Source: a virus
IMG/VR virus record: IMGVR_UViG_3300010401_000067
Span: 1 to 31,013 of that record
Length of the DNA stretch: 31,013 nt
Strand: one strand, 5' to 3'
Below are positions 6,594-13,669 of this stretch, in pieces. The notes beneath the pieces are model-generated. The model made no database searches, was not told the origin of the DNA, and saw nothing but the letters and a program-made list of their open reading frames with translations. Position 1 is the stretch's first letter, and every line of letters starts with the position of its first letter. The position numbers were made by a program, and so were the translations under genes.

Positions 6594-8123
6594 ATGACAA
6601 AACCCGATATTACTCCTGAGTATTTTCAATCAATCGCTCCAAAAGAGAGCAATAGTTTTTTTTATAAAACCTATATAAGAATCCAAAAAACAGGATTCAA
6701 TCAACATGATACAAATTGTTTGTTGGATGGCATAGTTGTCAACAAGTTATCCACAATGAAGGCAATAGAATTTGTTTTATCCAAAGTTGGAGAAAATTCA
6801 ATCGAGCCTTTGCAAATGTCATATCTCGACCCAACAACAAAAAATAGAGTTGGACTTCGAGAAATTTTTTCAAACACATATTTTGGTCAATTGTTATTTG
6901 CAGCATTGCTGACTAGAAAAGATTGGGAATATAGCAAAGGTCATTGCTATAAATATGGTTGGGGACCATTCATGCCTTTTTTATTGAATTGGTATCAAGA
7001 ACAATCCAAATCATTGAAGAACAAAGGCCGAGTGTTTGCAAAAAATGTTGAAGAATTAAATGAAAGACAATGTTATGCAGCAGCCTTAAAAAATGAAGAT
7101 ACTATTTTATTAGGAGGAAGAGTTTACACAATAAAAGACAATCGTTATTATAACGCAATGGTGATGATGCCAAAGATAATGCGTTTTCATATTGAACGTT
7201 CAAACTTTGGATTTGATGATATCTACGACTATGATATTGTCAGTGCGATTGCAACGCTGACGGCTCAACATGCATTAAAGTTCAATCCTTCCCTGAATCA
7301 AAAAAAGACGATTGAATATTCAATCAACAAAAAACCTTTTATTGATTTGTTGGTTAACAAATATGGTTTGACTTCCCAACATGCAAAAAAAGTTTATACA
7401 GGAATATTCAATGGTGCCAAAGTAGGATACAAAAAACTTGACTTGGATTTTCATACGGCAATGCTGCTAAAAAACAATCCTATTATTATTGCGCTTCAAA
7501 ATGAATTTGATTTACGGCATGAAACATTTGTTGCTAACAACGCATACGATAAAAAAGGAAGTCCAAGCGAACAACATTCAGCACTTTATTTTGCTTTAGA
7601 GCGCAAAACAATGGCGGTTGTTTTGATGCGATTAGAACAGATAAAAGAAAAATATGGTTTGGTTCATGATGGATTTTATTGTCAAACATCTGATTTAGCT
7701 TCAATGCTGGAACGTGATATTAAAGAATTAATTGGATTTGATGTGAAAATTAAAGAGGAAAAAGTTGCGCCCAATGCTTTCGATGACGTAAAAGGTTTAG
7801 GCGTTTTGCCGCTTGTGGCGGCAACGCCAAAGGAAATTAAGAAGGGGGAAGAGAGTTACAGTTCAGCAAACTTTAGTATTCATTATGATGTAGAATCGAC
7901 GATTGCAACTCAAAAACACAATATTTCACAAACTCCCATTCTTAAAGAAAATGTTGGCTGCGCCCAAAGCGCAAAGCCAACAAATAATTTGGATTGGATT
8001 ATAACTTGGAAGCCCAGACAATCTGTCAAGGCTGCAAAAATTAAAGAAAAAATAGAGACTGCGGAGAAAAAAGAGAGACAAATGAAAGCAATAGCACGTT
8101 CTAAACGAAATAAAAGAAAATAA
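6594..8123 (+). CDS. Divergent right-hand polymerase-like replication protein
   Basis: This is a 509-residue protein from the ATG at 6594; a TTG at 6528 in frame would add 22 residues. Three spaced motifs suggest a single-subunit polymerase palm: motif A IYDYDIVSA (Asp214), motif B AKKVYTGIFNGAKVGY (Lys265/266, Asn273-Gly274), and motif C KYGLVHDGFYC (His358-Asp359), with the helix LERKTMAVVLMRL between B and C. Motif C resembles the His-Asp of family A DNA polymerases and T7-type RNA polymerases. Motif A resembles the family B form. There is no obvious 3'-5' exonuclease domain. The C-terminal 90 residues are low complexity and end in a Lys/Arg-rich tail. No other polymerase, helicase or primase is visible, so I infer a role in phage replication or transcription. 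The assignment rests on motif pattern only. Confidence 0.5.
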   Translation: MTKPDITPEYFQSIAPKESNSFFYKTYIRIQKTGFNQHDTNCLLDGIVVNKLSTMKAIEFVLSKVGENSIEPLQMSYLDPTTKNRVGLREIFSNTYFGQLLFAALLTRKDWEYSKGHCYKYGWGPFMPFLLNWYQEQSKSLKNKGRVFAKNVEELNERQCYAAALKNEDTILLGGRVYTIKDNRYYNAMVMMPKIMRFHIERSNFGFDDIYDYDIVSAIATLTAQHALKFNPSLNQKKTIEYSINKKPFIDLLVNKYGLTSQHAKKVYTGIFNGAKVGYKKLDLDFHTAMLLKNNPIIIALQNEFDLRHETFVANNAYDKKGSPSEQHSALYFALERKTMAVVLMRLEQIKEKYGLVHDGFYCQTSDLASMLERDIKELIGFDVKIKEEKVAPNAFDDVKGLGVLPLVAATPKEIKKGEESYSSANFSIHYDVESTIATQKHNISQTPILKENVGCAQSAKPTNNLDWIITWKPRQSVKAAKIKEKIETAEKKERQMKAIARSKRNKRK

Positions 8124-8125
8124 CT

Positions 8126-8314
8126 ATGTCATTCAAACCATTACCACTAAAACCTATTAAAAATTACGTATCTCCTATAACGAAGCCATTTGAAGTTGAA
8201 GAAGAGGCTGTCAAGGAATTTACAACATATCTTCGTCAATATCTAAAGAAAGAACTTTCAGCAGACCAGAAATATTTGATGTTAGAACAATCTTTACCAG
8301 TTCCAGTTCAATGA
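8126..8314 (+). CDS. Small hypothetical protein
   Basis: This 62-residue protein starts 3 bases after the polymerase-like gene and overlaps the next gene by ATGA, so the three form one translationally linked unit. The N-terminus is Pro-rich (PLPLKPIKNYVSP), followed by an amphipathic acidic helix (EVEEEAVKEFTTYLRQYLKK). It is probably a small accessory to replication or to the neighbouring DNA-binding protein. No family is recognised. Confidence 0.65.
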   Translation: MSFKPLPLKPIKNYVSPITKPFEVEEEAVKEFTTYLRQYLKKELSADQKYLMLEQSLPVPVQ

Positions 8315-8691
8315 GCAGTAACAGAAAACCTCGCAAATTCACAAGTGAAGAAGACAATTTAATCCATAAGATGTGGGTTGAAGGCGATAGTATTGTTTCC
8401 ATGGCTATTGTTCTTTGTTGTTCAAATGAATCTCTTAAATCTCATTTGGAGACTCTTGATTTACCAAATCGCCCTCAAAAAAGATGGAGAGAACGTGAAT
8501 TCACAATTGATGAGGACAACACAATTATTTCGATGTATAATTCCGGAGAACCAATTAGCAAAATCATAAAGGCAGTCAAAGCCCGAGATGAAAATGTTGT
8601 AAATGAAATCAAGAAACTTGGTTTACCATTAAGAAAAACAATGCAAAAACGAAGAAAGAACGGAGTTAATTTGGCAACTAAACCGTTCTAA
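8311..8691 (+). CDS. Tandem helix-turn-helix DNA-binding protein
   Basis: This 126-residue basic protein is made of two copies of a Myb/GcrA-like helical unit, at about residues 9-53 and 63-108. The copies share the pattern F-T-x2-E-D-N-x-I-x2-M-x3-G-x2-I near the start and L-x-L-P-x-R at the end (FTSEEDNLIHKM and FTIDEDNTIISM; LDLPNR and LGLPLR). The linker and C-terminus are rich in Arg and Lys (RWRERE, MQKRRKNG). Each unit should form a trihelical DNA-binding fold, so the protein could read a repeated or inverted site. It is the last gene of the early unit, overlapping the previous gene by 4 bases. It may be a phage transcription regulator or replication accessory. Confidence 0.65.
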   Translation: MSSNRKPRKFTSEEDNLIHKMWVEGDSIVSMAIVLCCSNESLKSHLETLDLPNRPQKRWREREFTIDEDNTIISMYNSGEPISKIIKAVKARDENVVNEIKKLGLPLRKTMQKRRKNGVNLATKPF

Positions 8692-8724
8692 ATCTTGAAT
8701 GTTAAAATATGGAGTATACGATGA

Positions 8725-9285
8725 TTACCAAGAATATTGAGACTGCCATCTGAGAACGTTTTTAAGGTAGCTTACAGGCGCTTTAGGACCATTGTACATT
8801 GAAATAGCCCTGTTGAGCGTCTTATATTGTTTGAGATAGCCAGCGAAGAATTTGCCCCACAATTCGAAATGTTCTTTCCATGTAATTTCGCTCAAGAATT
8901 TCTTTTTACAACCTAATGCTCTAATGTTTGTTCCGAGCAATTGAAATGGACCCCATGAGCTTGCTTCCTGAAATCTCTCGACATCAAATGGTATAGAATC
9001 TATTAGTTCCGGATTGTCTTTGAAAAACTTTGTTGTCATGTCGAATACTAATTTGTAGTGTCTCTCACCAATATTAAAGAAGCCAGATTCTACTCTTGGA
9101 AAAGCAGTAATAATACGACCGGAGTTTTCCTGTAGATTAAAGGCTGCTGCAATCCCGTGAGGTAAATGATATTTCACCTCAGTTGCATGAGCTACATTGA
9201 TAACTTCTGCTGTCCATGCGCTTGATTGGGCGTTTACAATGATAGGACTGACGAGAAGAAAGAAGAGTGCTAATATAGTTTTCAT
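8725..9285 (-). CDS. Secreted lysozyme/transglycosylase-like endolysin
   Basis: The 186-residue protein has a Sec signal peptide (MKTILALFFLLVSPIIVNA, likely cut near residue 19-20). The mature part has a lysozyme-like pattern: HGIAAAFNLQENSG, RVESGFFNIGE with candidate catalytic Glu66, and SSWGPFQLLGTNIRALG (residues 109-125), matching the Ser-x-Gly-x-x-Gln segment of SLT/lysozyme-fold enzymes. Then comes FFAGYLKQYKTLNRAISMYNG, like the C-terminal helices of that fold. I infer that it cleaves the peptidoglycan glycan strand. Glu53 is an alternative catalytic residue. The signal peptide means it could reach the periplasm without a classical pore-forming holin. It is monocistronic, antisense and convergent with the early unit. 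Confidence 0.7.
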   Translation of the reverse strand: MKTILALFFLLVSPIIVNAQSSAWTAEVINVAHATEVKYHLPHGIAAAFNLQENSGRIITAFPRVESGFFNIGERHYKLVFDMTTKFFKDNPELIDSIPFDVERFQEASSWGPFQLLGTNIRALGCKKKFLSEITWKEHFELWGKFFAGYLKQYKTLNRAISMYNGPKAPVSYLKNVLRWQSQYSW

Positions 9286-9369
9286 ATATTAAATACGGTT
9301 TAATGAATTCGCAGTACAATATAACCTATGTCAATTTGTCATGACAGAGTGGCAGAATAACCGCCAAAA

Positions 9370-9398
9370 TTGCCAAGAACCTTCAATTTTTTTATACT
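9370..9398 (+). promoter_or_regulatory. Sigma70-like promoter candidate for the head/packaging operon
   Basis: TTGCCA (9370-9375) and TATACT (9393-9398) each match five of six bases of the -35 and -10 consensus and are exactly 17 bases apart. The start would fall near 9405, leaving a transcript leader of about 255 bases before the ATG at 9662. If the host is Bacteroidota, this consensus may not be the one used. Confidence 0.4.
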
Positions 9399-9410
9399 TT
9401 TTATACTTTT
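9393..9410 (+). repeat. Short direct repeats TATACTTTT
   Basis: Two adjacent copies of TATACTTTT lie at 9393-9401 and 9402-9410, with a third, TATACTTTA, at 9461-9469. They could give duplicated -10 elements or a protein-binding site. Confidence 0.5.
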
Positions 9411-9599
9411 CGTTTACATTTTATTGTTTTTGTGCGTAGCCGCTATATATTTTTCTGCTTTATACTTTATGTCATTTTGAATGTCTGGAACTATTCATCA
9501 TCGCTAATTGTTTGATAGCGTCTCTCGAATTTTCTTGGAACCTTTTTGAATTCTTCGGAATCACTTTCAAGTCTTTGCATTTTTACAATTGCTTCACAT

Positions 9600-9649
9600 A
9601 AGTTGTTAAGGTGATAGTTATTATGAAGGCACGAAAGCCTTTACAACTT
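9600..9649 (+). promoter_or_regulatory. Leader hairpin before the late operon
   Basis: AAGTTGTTAAGG (9600-9611) pairs with CCTTTACAACTT (9638-9649) with a single mismatch, making a 12-bp stem over a 26-base loop. Its outer half-site AAGTTGT/ACAACTT is the same as in the operator-like repeat at 6045-6075. There is no T-run after it, so it is not a plain terminator. It could be an attenuator or a protein-binding site. Confidence 0.4.
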
Positions 9650-9661
9650 TGATAATTAATA

Positions 9662-10072
9662 ATGAAAACAGACAATGCGAAGATATACGGGTTTGCTAAT
9701 GAAGATGCAGTATTAGAATGGTTATCCAATGCACTGCAAAGTATTGAAAGCAATTCCGAATTATTGTTTGCATGGTGCGGCTGCATTCACAATGATAAAA
9801 AGCAATGTTTATATTGTGAAGGATTGGATACGACACCAGAATATGGTTTGATTGTTGCAAAGGACTCTTGCAAAGTTCTCGTATCATACACTACTGTGAA
9901 AGGTTCGAAACGATGTGCAAGCAATTTTGAAAGCTTCAAATGGAATTACATGACTGCTTTTTCCTTGCCATTACCAATCGAAGCTTATAAAGTCTTGCTA
10001 GATATTCTATACGATTACATAACTCCTCGTTTGTATCATCAGGCAACTTGGCAAGCGTTTGAAGGGAATTGA
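9662..10072 (+). CDS. Hypothetical protein, first gene of the late operon
   Basis: This 136-residue protein starts at an ATG behind TTGATAATTAATA. It is acidic at the start (NEDAVLEWLSNALQSIESN), then has a Cys/Trp/His cluster (FAWCGCIHNDKKQCLYC) that could bind a metal, and a C-terminal helical segment (IEAYKVLLDILYDYI). It has no signal peptide or membrane segment. It lies 1 base before the gp10-like gene, so it may belong to the head-tail joining set or be an early small protein carried at the operon front. It was not recognised. Confidence 0.7.
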   Translation: MKTDNAKIYGFANEDAVLEWLSNALQSIESNSELLFAWCGCIHNDKKQCLYCEGLDTTPEYGLIVAKDSCKVLVSYTTVKGSKRCASNFESFKWNYMTAFSLPLPIEAYKVLLDILYDYITPRLYHQATWQAFEGN

Positions 10073-10073
10073 T

Positions 10074-10502
10074 ATGGGACTGATTGAAGTAAAAACATCT
10101 TTAGGAGGATTGGAGAAAAAGATTGCTCAATTGACTTCAATCAAATCGTCTGTGTTGAATGATATAGTTAGGGACATCGCAGTACAGGCTATTAAGGACA
10201 ACACTGCATCTCATTTAGATTATCATAACAGTTATTTCAAAGCTTACACGAGTGGATATAAGAAGAAGAAATTGAAGATGGGATTAGGCACAGAACCTGA
10301 TTTACGTGTGACAGGAGAGATGTTAGATAGCTTAGTATCATCGAAGCAAGGCATTATAACTACGATAAGTGTTGGCAGTGACCAGCAATTGAAGGCTCAA
10401 GGCAATCAGAAGTATCGTAAGTTTATGGGCATAGGTCCACAAGTACGCCAAAGAATGGTCGATGCAGTGCGGAACTTTATCTATGCTAAGCTGAGAATTT
10501 GA
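10074..10502 (+). CDS. HK97 gp10-like / virion morphogenesis tail-completion protein
   Basis: This protein has 142 residues from the ATG at 10074, just after the previous stop; a TTG at 10059 in frame is less likely. It follows the layout of gp10-like and virion-morphogenesis proteins: an N-terminal helix (GGLEKKIAQL), a conserved DLRVTGEMLDSLV resembling the T-G-x-L-x-x-S motif, then beta strands (GIITTISVGS) and a C-terminal amphipathic helix (QRMVDAVRNFIYAKL). Such proteins join the completed tail to the head connector. Its place before the terminase genes is unusual, since these genes normally follow the capsid gene. Confidence 0.55.
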   Translation: MGLIEVKTSLGGLEKKIAQLTSIKSSVLNDIVRDIAVQAIKDNTASHLDYHNSYFKAYTSGYKKKKLKMGLGTEPDLRVTGEMLDSLVSSKQGIITTISVGSDQQLKAQGNQKYRKFMGIGPQVRQRMVDAVRNFIYAKLRI

Positions 10503-10533
10503 AGATTGTTTCTGTGGTATATCTATTGTCTGG

Positions 10534-10587
10534 GAAGAGGTCGGAATAATCTCCAAGTAATTGGAAACATATCCGACCTCTTCTTTT
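10534..10587 (+). terminator. Long hairpin with T-rich tail, possible terminator or structured RNA
   Basis: GAAGAGGTCGGA (10534-10545) is a perfect 12-bp complement of TCCGACCTCTTC (10572-10583), followed by TTTTATG. The 26-base loop holds a second small stem, CCAA-GTAA-TTGG. A terminator normally has a much shorter loop, so this may be a compound or regulated element between the tail-completion gene and the next genes. Confidence 0.6.
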
Positions 10588-10713
10588 ATGTTCAATATGT
10601 TTGTTTCAACAGATACTGTCAATGATATGTTTGACTTATCAGTATTTGCAATGTTAGACAACTACTTACAAAATAAGCGGCACCTTTTTGTCAATCATAA
10701 TTACAGTATATAA
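10588..10713 (+). CDS. Small ORF, 41 residues, unknown
   Basis: The ATG at 10588 lies within the T-tail of the hairpin, and the ORF ends 13 bases before the next gene. The product (MFNMFVSTDT to FVNHNYSI) is Met/Phe-rich with an acidic centre (VNDMFDLSVFAMLDNYL). It fills an otherwise empty gap, but may be chance. No family is recognised. Confidence 0.35.
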   Translation: MFNMFVSTDTVNDMFDLSVFAMLDNYLQNKRHLFVNHNYSI

Positions 10714-10726
10714 ACAACATAATCTT

Positions 10727-11299
10727 ATGGTCTTAGAAAACTTCACATTCTCTTCATCAACACAATCATCATTGCAACTCTTCATCAACAATAGGATGAT
10801 TCCGAAGTTGAAAAGTATTGTCGATGATAGTGAAACACCGAAACCATTATGTATTAGTGTACAGACTTGGCAGGACGTATCACATGCTACAGACATACTA
10901 CCGAATTCTATTGAATGTCCAGAATGTAGAATTGATTATACGCCAGTCTTTGCTAACAATAATCAACAGGCTGTGACGTTATTCGATAATGTAAATGTGG
11001 ACCTATACTTTATTTTTAATATTGATTTTCCAAGCGATACCTTTACAATACTGCGAGACAATTATTTCAAAGTCATATTAAGCTCTTTGAAGTACAATGT
11101 ATTTGGTGATAACGCTGGATTCAATTATGAATCATGGTTTAAGATAGATGCACCAAACACTTGGATTCTAACACATGATGCGCATTATGATGGAAAGAAT
11201 ATAACACCAGCATCTGATTATTCAATGTCGAAACTAAGTGTGCCTGTAATAGTCAAGCACAATCTCACTGCAGAAGAATTAACATTAGCATCATCATAA
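10727..11299 (+). CDS. Hypothetical virion protein, possible tail terminator
   Basis: This protein has 190 residues from the ATG at 10727; a TTG at 10688 is in frame but overlaps the small ORF before it. It starts with a helix (LQLFINNRMIPKLKSIV) and continues with alternating strands (NVNVDLYFIFNIDF, KLSVPVIVKHN). A CPEC pair lies near residue 73. The alpha-then-beta layout and the position after the gp10-like gene would fit a tail-terminator or neck protein, but no diagnostic motif is visible. It ends one base before the small-terminase candidate. Confidence 0.65.
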   Translation: MVLENFTFSSSTQSSLQLFINNRMIPKLKSIVDDSETPKPLCISVQTWQDVSHATDILPNSIECPECRIDYTPVFANNNQQAVTLFDNVNVDLYFIFNIDFPSDTFTILRDNYFKVILSSLKYNVFGDNAGFNYESWFKIDAPNTWILTHDAHYDGKNITPASDYSMSKLSVPVIVKHNLTAEELTLASS

Positions 11300-11300
11300 T

Positions 11301-11897
11301 ATGTCAAGACCACACGAAGCTAACATGGAAGAGATAGAACCAGAAGCTCTTGCAAGAGAAGAGGGCATTACTAAACTCGAACCTCATCATAGACAAAAAG
11401 GAATCTGGTATTATAAGATGCTTGCCAAGCGTGAAGAACTACGAGTTAAAAGAACAAAAGCTCCAAGCATTAAACTACCTGCTAATGAACGAGAACTAAT
11501 CCGTTCATTTGTTGCGGACCAATTAGCTAATGGTGAAGCTATCAGAGGCATTGTCAAACGCACGATGGAAGAGTTTAACATATCATCATACAATGCTAAG
11601 AAGATTGTGGATGAAGCGAAAGAGACGTTGAAAGAATTAACAGATACCGATATCATTTATCAACGTACTGCAGCGATTCGCAGAATGGAGAATTGGATGG
11701 AAGAAGCAATAAAGAGAGGACAACTTAAGACGGCGTTAGCAATTCAGAAACAACTTATTGAATTGCTTGGATTAGCAGAACCAAAAAAGATTGACGCATC
11801 ATTGCAGGTTTACAAACCTATCGAACAAATGTCCCAACAAGAACTCGAAATTCTTTTGGGTGACGACAAAAATCTTTTGAATGAGGGAAAAGAATGA
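11301..11897 (+). CDS. Probable terminase small subunit
   Basis: This 198-residue, charged, mostly helical protein lies just upstream of the large terminase. Residues about 65-110 (ERELIRSFVADQLANG, IRGIVKRTMEEFNISSYNAKKIVDEA) look like a helix-turn-helix followed by a long oligomerisation helix (RTAAIRRMENWMEEAIKRG). Small terminase subunits bind the packaging site on phage DNA and regulate the large subunit. The call rests on position and helical/HTH content rather than a sequence signature. It overlaps the next gene by ATGA. Confidence 0.65.
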   Translation: MSRPHEANMEEIEPEALAREEGITKLEPHHRQKGIWYYKMLAKREELRVKRTKAPSIKLPANERELIRSFVADQLANGEAIRGIVKRTMEEFNISSYNAKKIVDEAKETLKELTDTDIIYQRTAAIRRMENWMEEAIKRGQLKTALAIQKQLIELLGLAEPKKIDASLQVYKPIEQMSQQELEILLGDDKNLLNEGKE

Positions 11898-12148
11898 AGA
11901 AGGATTACAGATACAACAAAGTCGTAGACAAAGTCACAGAGTTCATTGCAACAGAAATCGTTGCGTTCCTCGATGAAGAGATAGCAGAATATATTGCTTC
12001 TGAATTAAGAGACTTGGTGGAGATTCAATTCAACAATCAAAAAGAAGAACTAATGAAAGAGTTGAAAGACAACATTCGAACATTTTTCCGTGATGAAATA
12101 AAGCTTCTCGATGATGACAAAATAAAAAATACCGATGGTATCATCTGA
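11894..12148 (+). CDS. Small acidic helical protein between terminase genes
   Basis: This 84-residue protein overlaps the upstream gene by 4 bases and the large terminase by 14 bases, so all three are translated as one unit. It is almost wholly helical and strongly acidic (VTEFIATEIVAFLDEEIAEYIASE, broken here for length: then LRDLVEIQF and KEELMKELKDN), with heptad-like hydrophobic spacing suggesting a coiled coil. It may be a packaging accessory. No family is recognised. Confidence 0.65.
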   Translation: MKKDYRYNKVVDKVTEFIATEIVAFLDEEIAEYIASELRDLVEIQFNNQKEELMKELKDNIRTFFRDEIKLLDDDKIKNTDGII

Positions 12149-13667
12149 TGTAAAAAACAGAGCGATTCAATTATACAAAAGTCGCATTGAAGCTAGCAAA
12201 AGTTTTCTCGCATTCATTCAGCATCTTCATCCGAACTATGAATTAAAACAGTTTCATAGAATCATCATTGAACAGTGTGAAAAGTGGATGTTGAATCCAA
12301 ATAGTAAGCTGATTATTTCAATGCCTCCTCGTCATGGAAAATCTGAAATAGTTTCTCGTTATCTTCCTGCCTATATTTTTGGCAAATATCGTGGTGATGA
12401 AGTAATGTTTGTTTCTTATGGTGCTGACCTTGCTGCTGGCATGTCTCGTGACGTACAACAAATAATTGACTCACCAGAATATAAACAAATATTTCCATTA
12501 ACAAAATTAGGACACGGATTCAAGAAGACAGAAAAAGAATTTGATATTGTATCATCAGATGAATCTGGTAAAGGTGGAAAATATCATTGCGCCGGATTTG
12601 ATGGTGTGATGACAGGAAAAGGTTTCACATTTGGTCTAATTGATGACGCTCACAAAGGTTCAGAAGATGCTAATAGTACAAAGGACCAAGAAACATTATG
12701 GTCGAAGTATCAAGGAGCGTTTTTAACCAGACGTTCTGGTAAAGCCAGAGTTCTTGTTATGGGAACTCGATGGCATCCAAGAGATTTGATTGGGCGAATA
12801 TTAGAAGGTCCGGATAAAGACGAATGGACAGTAGTTACATTCCCATTTGAATGTGAAGATGAAAACGCTCCTTTCGAATATAGAAAAAAGGGAGAATTTC
12901 TTTGGCCAGAACGATTCAATGCTAAGACTATAGAAGGCTTTGACCCTTATTTGATTGCTGCATTATATCAACAGAGTCCTCGAATACGAAAAGGTTCTGT
13001 CATCAAAGAAGAATGGTTTGTTCGAACTCATGTATTACCTCAATTTATAACGTTAGTATTATATTGGGACGTTGGAGGAAGTGATAATCCAACAGCAGAC
13101 TCGACTGTTGGAACTCTTATGGGAAAGACAGTCGATGGAAAAGGCATTGTGATATATCAAGAAGGATTTCAATTTAGTCCAAAGAACAGAAACGTTAGAA
13201 TGTTATCTCTTTCAAAAGAGATGTGTGAAATGTTCAATGGTGTTTCTGTTTATGTTGAAGCTGGTATTGGATTGGGAGTTCAAACCGTAAATGAAATTCG
13301 TGATGAAATGTTGAATGCGCAAATTCCAATCAAAATAGATAAAGTTAGAACATCGAAGTTTGACAGGGCATCCGGACAAAAAGATTCATTCCTTGCTGCT
13401 GCAGAAGGATTTAGAATTTCATTCTACGAAGGGATGAATAAGACAGATTGGATAAAAAAATTCTTCGATGAATGTTCACTTCTTCGTTATGAAGGAAATA
13501 TGTTTGTCGGACCTCATGATGATAGATTAGATTCTATGGTAGGAGCTTGGAATAGAGGAAGCAAAGAACCATTCAACATTCAATTCTTAGAAGATGTTGT
13601 TGCTCAAAACGCAAAAGAGCAGCCTAAGAAAAAATGGAACCCATTTACAGACCCAACATTTCATTGA
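12135..13667 (+). CDS. terL: Terminase large subunit (packaging ATPase/nuclease)
   Basis: This 510-residue protein starts at the ATG at 12135, inside the end of the preceding gene. The N-terminal ATPase has a Walker A-type loop SMPPRHGKSE (Lys69), Walker B FGLIDDAH (Asp170-Asp171) and VMGTRWHPRD after it. The C-terminal RNase H-like nuclease has its first acidic residue in YWDVGGSD (Asp312), a middle segment VYVEAGIGLG, and the last in HDDRLDSMVGAW (Asp462, Asp463 or Asp466). The length is usual for the family. It drives DNA into the prohead through the portal and cuts the concatemer. It is the most secure call in the window, and its phylogeny would be the best guide to the packaging type. 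Confidence 0.96.
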   Translation: MVSSDVKNRAIQLYKSRIEASKSFLAFIQHLHPNYELKQFHRIIIEQCEKWMLNPNSKLIISMPPRHGKSEIVSRYLPAYIFGKYRGDEVMFVSYGADLAAGMSRDVQQIIDSPEYKQIFPLTKLGHGFKKTEKEFDIVSSDESGKGGKYHCAGFDGVMTGKGFTFGLIDDAHKGSEDANSTKDQETLWSKYQGAFLTRRSGKARVLVMGTRWHPRDLIGRILEGPDKDEWTVVTFPFECEDENAPFEYRKKGEFLWPERFNAKTIEGFDPYLIAALYQQSPRIRKGSVIKEEWFVRTHVLPQFITLVLYWDVGGSDNPTADSTVGTLMGKTVDGKGIVIYQEGFQFSPKNRNVRMLSLSKEMCEMFNGVSVYVEAGIGLGVQTVNEIRDEMLNAQIPIKIDKVRTSKFDRASGQKDSFLAAAEGFRISFYEGMNKTDWIKKFFDECSLLRYEGNMFVGPHDDRLDSMVGAWNRGSKEPFNIQFLEDVVAQNAKEQPKKKWNPFTDPTFH

Positions 13668-13669
13668 TT

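Larger units (their letters stand above)
9286..9661. other. Non-coding leader/regulatory region between endolysin and late genes
   Basis: No convincing gene is present in these 376 bases. The region contains a 10-bp perfect palindrome TGTCATGACA (9337-9346), a sigma70-like promoter, 9-base TATACTTTT repeats and a long hairpin just before the gene at 9662. A nine-codon ORF (MKARKPLQL, 9623-9652) overlaps the hairpin. The region separates a leftward and a rightward unit, so it should hold both promoters. Confidence 0.6.

Noticed and set aside
9349-9365. TGGCA-N8-CGCC resembling a sigma54 -24/-12 promoter
   Set aside because: The GG and GC spacing is right, but the TTGC part of the -12 box is absent and no activator gene or site is seen.
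13634-13669. Extended start of the membrane protein inside terL
   Set aside because: The ATG at 13670 directly follows the terL stop; the extra 12 residues are only the terL sequence in another frame.
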